In this document: piece by piece, positions 7,155-10,267 of the stretch
Numbering within the stretch: the first letter of the stretch is position 1
Layout: each line of letters opens with the position of its first letter
Source of the DNA: Nitrososphaeria archaeon
GTDB taxonomy: Archaea > Thermoproteota > Nitrososphaeria > Nitrososphaerales > Nitrososphaeraceae
Direction: 5' to 3'
NCBI GenBank assembly: GCA_021324715.1
Contig: JAJPIN010000162.1
Location: 1 to 10,267 of the forward strand
Length of the DNA: 10,267 nt
Made by a program: the position numbers and the translations under genes
The notes under the pieces: model-generated
Told to the model about the DNA's origin: nothing
Database searches by the model: none
Seen by the model: only the letters and a program-made list of their open reading frames with translations

Positions 7155-7307
7155 ATGAACTATTTTAAGGGTGGTCGTATTTGTAAATATTGTGGCATTA
7201 ACATGGATATTGAAGACTTGGATATCTTAGAATTTATCCATGGAACTTGCTGGCAGGAATATAGAAAAAATGGCGAAATATATCCTATGCCTGCGAATGA
7301 AGACTAA
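7155..7307 (+). CDS. Small zinc-finger-like protein (50 aa)
   Basis: A short open frame from ATG to TAA encodes a cysteine- and histidine-bearing peptide. CKYC (Cys10, Cys13) is followed after 15 residues by HGTC (His29, Cys32), a plausible CCHC zinc site. The middle (NMDIEDLDILEFI) is acidic and amphipathic; the tail ends YPMPANED. Codon use looks like that of neighbouring genes, and an upstream TATA-like box and a purine-rich stretch support expression. Proteins of this size with a CxxC...HxxC pattern are often nucleic-acid binding or protein-protein adaptors, but no specific function can be given. It is the last gene before the tRNA end of the putative island. Confidence 0.6.
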   Translation: MNYFKGGRICKYCGINMDIEDLDILEFIHGTCWQEYRKNGEIYPMPANED

Positions 7308-7423
7308 CCAAAACCTTAGCATTTTAGCCTTTAACTCTTTATCAACTCTTTCATTTCGAGCCCAGAGGGATGCGTGACGATATCGGTTCTAAAATGGGAT
7401 TTCTGATAAAGTTACTTTGTTAA
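7308..7423. other. Gap between the 50-aa gene and the tRNA
   Basis: I see no gene here. It contains T-rich stretches just after the small gene (GCATTTTAGCCTTTAACTC) that may stop plus-strand transcription. On the other strand it forms the 3' flank of the tRNA. Confidence 0.3.
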
Positions 7424-7445
7424 TGGACTGGATGGGATTTGAACC
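7423..7445 (-). repeat. tRNA-Ala 3' end repeated at 1104-1126
   Basis: This is the second, in-gene copy of the 23-bp direct repeat. It covers the T-loop, the 3' half of the T-stem, the 3' acceptor strand and the discriminator of the intact tRNA, plus one base beyond. Integration at this site would regenerate a complete tRNA, which is what is seen. Confidence 0.8.
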
Positions 7446-7496
7446 CATGACCTTTTGCTTGCGAAGCAAACATTCGTACCACTGAACTACCAGCCC
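7424..7496 (-). tRNA. tRNA-Ala, anticodon CGC
   Basis: A complete 73-nt cloverleaf can be drawn. The acceptor is GGGCTGG paired with CCAGTCC, and the D-arm is GTTC/GAAT. The anticodon arm is TTTGC-TTCGCAA-GCAAA with anticodon CGC (codon GCG, alanine), and the T-arm is ATGGG-TTCAAAT-CCCAT. The discriminator is A. The third acceptor pair is G-U, the classical identity element recognised by alanyl-tRNA synthetase, which confirms the assignment. No intron is present and CCA is not encoded. A TATA-like box lies about 28 bases upstream on the minus strand. The 3' end is duplicated at 1104-1126, suggesting use as an integration site. Confidence 0.96.
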
Positions 7497-7519
7497 CTAG
7501 ACTGATGATGCAAGTCCCC

Positions 7520-7527
7520 GATATAAA
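7520..7527 (-). promoter_or_regulatory. TATA box of the tRNA-Ala gene
   Basis: TTTATATC on the minus strand is centred about 28 bases before the mature tRNA 5' end, so transcription would begin at or just before the tRNA. Confidence 0.6.
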
Positions 7528-7530
7528 ATG

Positions 7531-7554
7531 TCACAATCATTTTCTTGATTGTGA
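7531..7554. repeat. 9-bp perfect inverted repeat between tRNA and msrB
   Basis: TCACAATCA (7531-7539) and TGATTGTGA (7546-7554) flank TTTTCT. On the tRNA strand it lies immediately upstream of the TATA box, where a transcription factor could bind. As RNA it would form a stable hairpin. Confidence 0.5.
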
Positions 7555-7661
7555 TTAGCATTAGGAATTAATCTATTAGAAGCGAGTACGGAAAAGCGAA
7601 CAATCCAGTATTAGTTCGATGACACCAGAATGCTAAATTTGTGTTACTTTGACAGTTATTA

Positions 7662-7669
7662 TTTATATC
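7662..7669 (+). promoter_or_regulatory. TATA box of msrB
   Basis: TTTATATC is centred about 25 bases before the ATG at 7690, predicting a leaderless transcript that starts at that ATG. This argues against the upstream TTG at 7675 as the start. Confidence 0.55.
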
Positions 7670-7689
7670 GATAATTGTTAAGAAAGGAT

Positions 7690-8118
7690 ATGTCTGATAA
7701 TGATATGAATGTAGAGAGGATGTCAGATGAAGATTGGAAAAGGAAACTTACACGGGAACAATATGAAGTTTGTCGCAATAAAGGAACAGAAATTCCATTT
7801 TCAGGAGAATATTATTATTCAAAAGATAAGGGAATTTACAAATGTGTATGCTGTGGCAATGAATTATTCAATTCAGAGACCAAGTTTGATTCTGGCACTG
7901 GTTGGCCAAGTTTTAATGCTCCAATCAACCAAAGCAACGTGGAATATCTTGTAGATAATAGTTTTGGAATGAAAAGGATTGAGATTAACTGTAAAAAATG
8001 TGGGTCACATCTTGGACATGTTTTTGATGATGGTCCTCATCCCACGAATAAACGGTACTGTATTAATTCTATTTCTCTAAAATTAGCAAAAGAAAATGGT
8101 GAGGATAAGGTAAAATAA
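7690..8118 (+). CDS. msrB: Peptide methionine-(R)-S-oxide reductase (142 aa)
   Basis: This cytosolic repair enzyme reduces methionine-R-sulfoxide in proteins back to methionine, usually with thioredoxin as electron donor. Numbered from ATG 7690, the zinc-binding pairs are Cys52/Cys55 (CVCCGNELF) and Cys101/Cys104 (CKKCGSHLGHVF). The family block FDSGTGWPSF is at 66-75, and the catalytic cysteine is Cys124 in RYCINS. The length is normal for a stand-alone MsrB. The frame extends five codons upstream to a TTG at 7675, but the TATA box 25 bases ahead favours ATG 7690 and a leaderless message. The gene is convergent with the 71-aa gene; no msrA is in the window. Other Cys residues (28 and 54) could act as resolving cysteines, which I cannot settle. 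Confidence 0.97.
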   Translation: MSDNDMNVERMSDEDWKRKLTREQYEVCRNKGTEIPFSGEYYYSKDKGIYKCVCCGNELFNSETKFDSGTGWPSFNAPINQSNVEYLVDNSFGMKRIEINCKKCGSHLGHVFDDGPHPTNKRYCINSISLKLAKENGEDKVK

Positions 8119-8131
8119 CAAATTTAGAAAG

Positions 8132-8146
8132 TTTATTTTATGTTTT
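8132..8146 (+). terminator. T-rich tract after msrB
   Basis: TTTATTTTATGTTTT begins 14 bases after the msrB stop and runs into the end of the convergent 71-aa gene. It fits the T-rich terminators of archaea. Confidence 0.4.
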
Positions 8147-8361
8147 CAAGTATCCCTCCCAAGAGCTTTCATTGTTTCCTTGTACAGTTCTATTGCCTCG
8201 ATGCCATATGCTTGTAATCCATATTGAATTCCTTCTTTAGAAGTCACTTCTACAAAATAGTGCTCTACACCATTATCCAACGTCCGCAGGCTTTCAGGAT
8301 ATCTTGTGATCTTGCCATTTTCGTTACTACACAAGGTTTGCAGGCGTTTTGATGCATCCAT
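8146..8361 (-). CDS. Small hypothetical protein (71 aa)
   Basis: I do not recognise a family. The sequence reads as a compact alpha/beta protein. A helical N-terminus (SKRLQTLCSN) is followed by probable strands around residues 17-40 (GKITRYPE, EHYFVEVTS) and a GIQYGLQAYGIEAIELYKET block ending in a helix. It has a single cysteine, no transmembrane segment and no signal peptide. The ATG at 8359-8361 is preceded by an AT-rich box about 17 bases upstream, closer than usual. The next gene upstream on the same strand, the 51-aa membrane peptide, ends 37 bases away, so the two may share a transcript. Coding status is likely from regular composition and an intact frame. Confidence 0.65.
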   Translation of the reverse strand: MDASKRLQTLCSNENGKITRYPESLRTLDNGVEHYFVEVTSKEGIQYGLQAYGIEAIELYKETMKALGRDT

Positions 8362-8398
8362 ATCCCATCTTTTTATTTAAATTACGATTCTAGGTTCC

Positions 8399-8554
8399 TC
8401 ATTTACCGATTTTGTATGATGATTCGACGTACATCGCTTTCTTTTCTCTGCGTCTCAAAAGTTTTAGTTTTGATATTAAATGGAGTGCACCTAATGTCAC
8501 TGAGAATCCAACTATGTACCATTCCAGCATTTCAATAATTCCTAATGATTCCAT
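8399..8554 (-). CDS. Small single-TM membrane protein (51 aa)
   Basis: A short ATG-to-TGA frame encodes MESLGIIEMLEWY at the N-terminus, a hydrophobic helix at about residues 13-33 (containing YIVGFSVTLGALHLI), and a strongly basic stretch at 31-39 (KLLRRREKK). By the positive-inside rule the C-terminus would be cytosolic. A TATA-like box (8578-8584) is centred 27 bases before the ATG, exactly the spacing of a leaderless archaeal gene, which is the best evidence that it is real. The plus-strand frame over the same bases has no such support. Its function is unknown. It may be cotranscribed with the 71-aa gene 37 bases downstream. Confidence 0.65.
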   Translation of the reverse strand: MESLGIIEMLEWYIVGFSVTLGALHLISKLKLLRRREKKAMYVESSYKIGK

Positions 8555-8577
8555 ACGTCTTTTAATTAGTGAAATGA

Positions 8578-8584
8578 TATTTAA
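8578..8584 (-). promoter_or_regulatory. TATA box of the 51-aa membrane protein gene
   Basis: TTAAATA on the minus strand is centred 27 bases before the ATG at 8554. A 7-bp inverted repeat at 8601-8618 sits just upstream of it. Confidence 0.55.
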
Positions 8585-8600
8585 GAAGGACTAAGCTATG

Positions 8601-8618
8601 GTTATGAATACTCATAAC
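8601..8618. promoter_or_regulatory. Candidate operator GTTATGA-ATAC-TCATAAC
   Basis: This is a perfect 7-bp inverted repeat with a 4-base spacer. The left nine bases, GTTATGAAT, recur at 8639-8647. The palindrome lies about 17 bases upstream of the TATA box of the 51-aa gene, a position suited to an activator or repressor dimer. Confidence 0.45.
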
Positions 8619-8780
8619 ATATTATTATTAATCAAATTGTTATGAATTAAATTTTATTAATACGAAATAAACCAGAAGTGATAATAAAATTTATTTAATT
8701 GGAATATAAATACGCTGTTGCAGTTTTTAGATTTAATTACTATGGTTAGAAACGGCGAGAAATCCTAATCATGCTAGTTA
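8619..8780. other. AT-rich intergenic region
   Basis: I see no gene here. A plus-strand TATA-like AATATAAAT at about 8702-8710 is followed only by very short frames (fewer than 15 codons), so any transcript from it would be short or non-coding. The nonamer TTACTATGG occurs twice here (near 8738 and 8778). Confidence 0.35.
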
Positions 8781-9083
8781 CTATGGCAAGGAAACTCCAC
8801 AGGCCTTAAGTTGATTGATTACATAACTTACCTCATTGGCATCAACCCTTCCAATAGGCGTCTTTGCATTACTTCCTACAAGTAGGTTAATTAGTTGAGA
8901 AATCATTTCAGCATCATAAAATGTTACCGTCTCAGAAAGCAATTGTGCTATTTTGTTCGTGTCAAGGGAGTTATTTATTTTACCGCTTAATATCAGCGAT
9001 GCAAATTTTTGAATTGATTCATAGATTCCAATATTGTATCCAATAAATGCTATTTTTTCAGGTTTCTCCGTTAAAGGATCCAT
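8781..9083 (-). CDS. Hypothetical helical protein (100 aa)
   Basis: I do not recognise a family. The protein is mostly helical by composition, with segments around residues 20-34 (YESIQKFASLILSG), 41-51 (DTNKIAQLLSE), 56-69 (YDAEMISQLINLLV) and 82-93 (ANEVSYVINQLK). It has one cysteine near the C-terminus (CGVSLP) and no transmembrane segment or signal peptide. The repeated LL/LI pattern suggests a bundle or dimerising protein. ATG at 9081-9083 has a TATA-like TAAATATC centred 24 bases upstream and a GGAG about 12 bases ahead. It is a stand-alone gene on the minus strand, with the winged-helix gene upstream separated by about 140 bases. Confidence 0.65.
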   Translation of the reverse strand: MDPLTEKPEKIAFIGYNIGIYESIQKFASLILSGKINNSLDTNKIAQLLSETVTFYDAEMISQLINLLVGSNAKTPIGRVDANEVSYVINQLKACGVSLP

Positions 9084-9102
9084 AATATAAAATACTCCGT
9101 TT

Positions 9103-9110
9103 GATATTTA
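9103..9110 (-). promoter_or_regulatory. TATA-like box of the 100-aa gene
   Basis: TAAATATC on the minus strand is centred about 24 bases before the ATG at 9083. A second AT-rich box lies near 9116-9125, so the exact element is uncertain. Confidence 0.4.
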
Positions 9111-9171
9111 TTTGTATTTATATCTGACGTTATTGTGCTTTAAAAATTCACAAAATATCGTAGAGATTATC

Positions 9172-9186
9172 AAAATTTCAAAAAAG
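9172..9186 (-). terminator. T-run after the double winged-helix gene
   Basis: CTTTTTTGAAATTTT on the minus strand lies about 41 bases past the stop of the 201-aa gene and fits an archaeal T-rich terminator for the two-gene unit. Confidence 0.45.
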
Positions 9187-9226
9187 AATTCAGCCTTCGT
9201 GTAATTTGAAATGGATTATGGATTAT

Positions 9227-9832
9227 CTACAACGAATCAATTATTTCTGAATAATTATTTACCACACTATCAATATATTTATTGGTCTTATAAATGAGAT
9301 CGTTTACTAAGGTTCTGTTCAACAGGTCATATAACTTTACCTTTTTACTTAGTATATTGCTGCCAAACTCTTTATTTTCATCATAATTGGAATCGTTATT
9401 TTTTATGCAGATGATATTTTCGTCTAATAACTTTTTCATCTGCCAGGAAATTGTAGATGCTGCCTTTCTCGTGTATTTTATTATCTCTTGCTGAGAGATC
9501 GGTCCTTTCTCATAAAGTAACTTTATAATCTCGTATGATGTTTGACTTCTCAAATTTCCCAAGATACCCATGATATCGTTTGAAATATTTCGTGGAAAGA
9601 ATCTTGTTATCCTCGATTTTCTTTCTACGTTTACGAGGTCCATTTTTTCCAATTTATCGATATGATATGAGAGTACCCCATTTGGGAATTTAATCATTCT
9701 CATCAGTTCTCTATATCTAATTCCAGGATTTTCGTCAATACAAACCAATAATTCTTGCTGTAATTTAGGCAATGAGTTAAGCAAGTCCTCACTCGAAGAA
9801 TTATTGTATATTGAATCGAATTTATAGCTCAA
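9227..9832 (-). CDS. Double winged-helix transcriptional regulator (201 aa)
   Basis: Predicted DNA-binding regulator with two ArsR/MarR-like winged helices in tandem. The first covers about residues 24-80: NPGIRYRELMRMI, then recognition helix GVLSYHIDKLEKMDLV, then wing ERKSRITRFFP. The second covers about 90-168: SYEIIKLLYEKG, then ISQQEIIKYTRKAASTISWQ, then the LLDENIICI strand and wing. The C-terminus (170-200) is helical and may dimerise. No cysteine pair or ligand pocket is evident. The start is TTG at 9830-9832. Its bases overlap the TGA stop of the upstream membrane-protein gene as TTGA, so translation is probably coupled; this overlap decides the start. Pairing with a small membrane protein suggests that the two act together, perhaps with the membrane partner sensing or sequestering; this is inference. 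Confidence 0.87.
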   Translation of the reverse strand: MSYKFDSIYNNSSSEDLLNSLPKLQQELLVCIDENPGIRYRELMRMIKFPNGVLSYHIDKLEKMDLVNVERKSRITRFFPRNISNDIMGILGNLRSQTSYEIIKLLYEKGPISQQEIIKYTRKAASTISWQMKKLLDENIICIKNNDSNYDENKEFGSNILSKKVKLYDLLNRTLVNDLIYKTNKYIDSVVNNYSEIIDSL

Positions 9833-10224
9833 TTTGTCTTAAGGAGCCCCAACCCAAATAAGGTCAACATTATTAATAATACTATGTGGGGTAACTCAAT
9901 ATTTACAGATGGTAATATTACGTTGGCCAAATTACCTGTAGAAGTTAGCAACATTATTACCTCTACAATTGCAAGAGTTACAAATCCTAATGCCATACAT
10001 AGCATCCTTAAGCTGCTATTTTTTAGATAAGCAAAAATTGCCACCAATCCAAGGAAAACTGAAATATTTAAGCTCACAATATGAATTATAATATGATATA
10101 TCATTGATCTGTGCAAAATATGAGGTATGGTTAATGGTATGAGCAGAGCGGAAACAATAACCGTAGTAAGTGCAAAGAATTTGAGTTTATTATCTAGTAG
10201 GTTATGTCTTCCGTGCGATTGCAC
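9829..10224 (-). CDS. Histidine-rich 4-TM membrane protein (131 aa)
   Basis: Predicted small integral membrane protein with four hydrophobic segments at about residues 15-34, 41-67, 72-95 and 109-129. Histidines cluster at or in the membrane: His35, His38, His44 and His48 around the second segment and His113 at the start of the fourth (ELPH). Glu88 and Glu110 are also near or within segments. This arrangement could bind a metal or haem, but no known motif proves it. The GTG start at 10222-10224 has a TATA-like box centred about 28 bases upstream, supporting a leaderless message; the frame stays open to the window edge without another usual start. It is translationally coupled to the downstream double winged-helix gene. 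I recognise this as a type of membrane protein common beside regulators in thaumarchaea, without a named function. Confidence 0.78.
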   Translation of the reverse strand: MQSHGRHNLLDNKLKFFALTTVIVSALLIPLTIPHILHRSMIYHIIIHIVSLNISVFLGLVAIFAYLKNSSLRMLCMALGFVTLAIVEVIMLLTSTGNLANVILPSVNIELPHIVLLIMLTLFGLGLLKTN

Positions 10225-10247
10225 ATTATCATTTATTTGGGTTATTA

Positions 10248-10256
10248 GATTTAAAT
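10248..10256 (-). promoter_or_regulatory. TATA box of the 4-TM/regulator unit
   Basis: ATTTAAATC on the minus strand is centred about 28 bases before the GTG at 10224, which supports that GTG as the start of a leaderless two-gene transcript. Confidence 0.5.
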
Positions 10257-10267
10257 TAATTGGTACA

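Larger units (their letters stand above)
1104..7445. mobile_element. Putative integrated island bounded by tRNA-Ala direct repeats
   Basis: About 6.3 kb lies between the two 23-bp copies of the tRNA-Ala 3' end. Its position downstream of the intact tRNA, with the extra fragment at the far end, is the geometry expected of an element integrated into a tRNA gene. The cargo is the two 8-TM sensors, the cyclase, the winged-helix regulator, the EamA transporter, the HEAT protein and the 50-aa zinc-finger-like protein. No integrase, relaxase, replication protein or integrase fragment is recognisable inside. The island may therefore be a decayed element, one mobilised in trans, or chromosomal sequence carrying an old tRNA-fragment scar. 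Moderate confidence at best. Confidence 0.4.

Noticed and set aside
7501..7570. C/D-box guide RNA, because of a TGATGA-like box
   Set aside because: No CTGA D-box is found at suitable distance and no terminal stem is seen.
8412..8594. Plus-strand 60-codon frame
   Set aside because: It overlaps the minus-strand 51-aa membrane peptide, which has a well-placed TATA box and a sensible membrane-protein composition; the plus frame has neither.
1..10267. CRISPR array, insertion sequence or transposase, rRNA, integrase
   Set aside because: No regularly spaced repeats, transposase or integrase motifs, or rRNA-like sequence were found on either strand.

Overview
The window looks like chromosome of an ammonia-oxidising archaeon of the Nitrososphaerales (Nitrososphaera/Nitrosocosmicus type). 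The DNA is AT-rich. Many genes have a TATA-like box about 25-30 bases before the start codon and no Shine-Dalgarno sequence, as expected for leaderless archaeal transcripts. The tRNA does not encode its CCA end. Several proteins have thaumarchaeal-style architectures: an 8-TM sensor with a PYPS-AD motif, a helical N-domain fused to a winged helix, and a 4-TM protein coupled to a double winged helix. The taxonomic call rests on this overall impression, not on a marker gene.

Layout. Positions 18-731 (-) encode a short-chain dehydrogenase/reductase. A 648-base gap follows; it holds a 23-bp copy of the 3' end of a tRNA-Ala gene (1104-1126), a hairpin beside it, and a cluster of inverted repeats. 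Next come an 8-TM sensor with a soluble C-terminal domain (1380-2768, +), a class III nucleotidyl cyclase (2920-3621, -), and a winged-helix regulator (3769-4428, +) followed by a second, shorter 8-TM protein (4453-5235, +). After these lie an EamA-type transporter and an abutting HEAT-repeat protein with two His-Glu motifs (6890 down to 5439, -), then an unlisted 50-aa zinc-finger-like protein (7155-7307, +). The intact tRNA-Ala(CGC) gene is at 7424-7496 (-). Its 3' end matches the fragment at 1104, so the roughly 6.3 kb between them may be an integrated island, although no integrase is visible.

Right of the tRNA are msrB (methionine sulfoxide reductase B), a 71-aa hypothetical gene, an unlisted 51-aa single-TM protein (8399-8554, -), a 100-aa hypothetical gene, and a two-gene unit of a histidine-rich 4-TM protein with a double winged-helix regulator, joined by a TTGA stop/start overlap.

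How the genes may work together. The putative island is rich in sensing and signalling genes: two related membrane sensors, a cyclase with all catalytic residues, and a DNA-binding regulator. Direct cooperation among them is inference from proximity. The most interesting points are the tRNA-bounded island, the half-size deoxyhypusine-hydroxylase-like HEAT protein, the palindrome cluster at the first sensor gene, and the small genes that standard ORF calling would miss.
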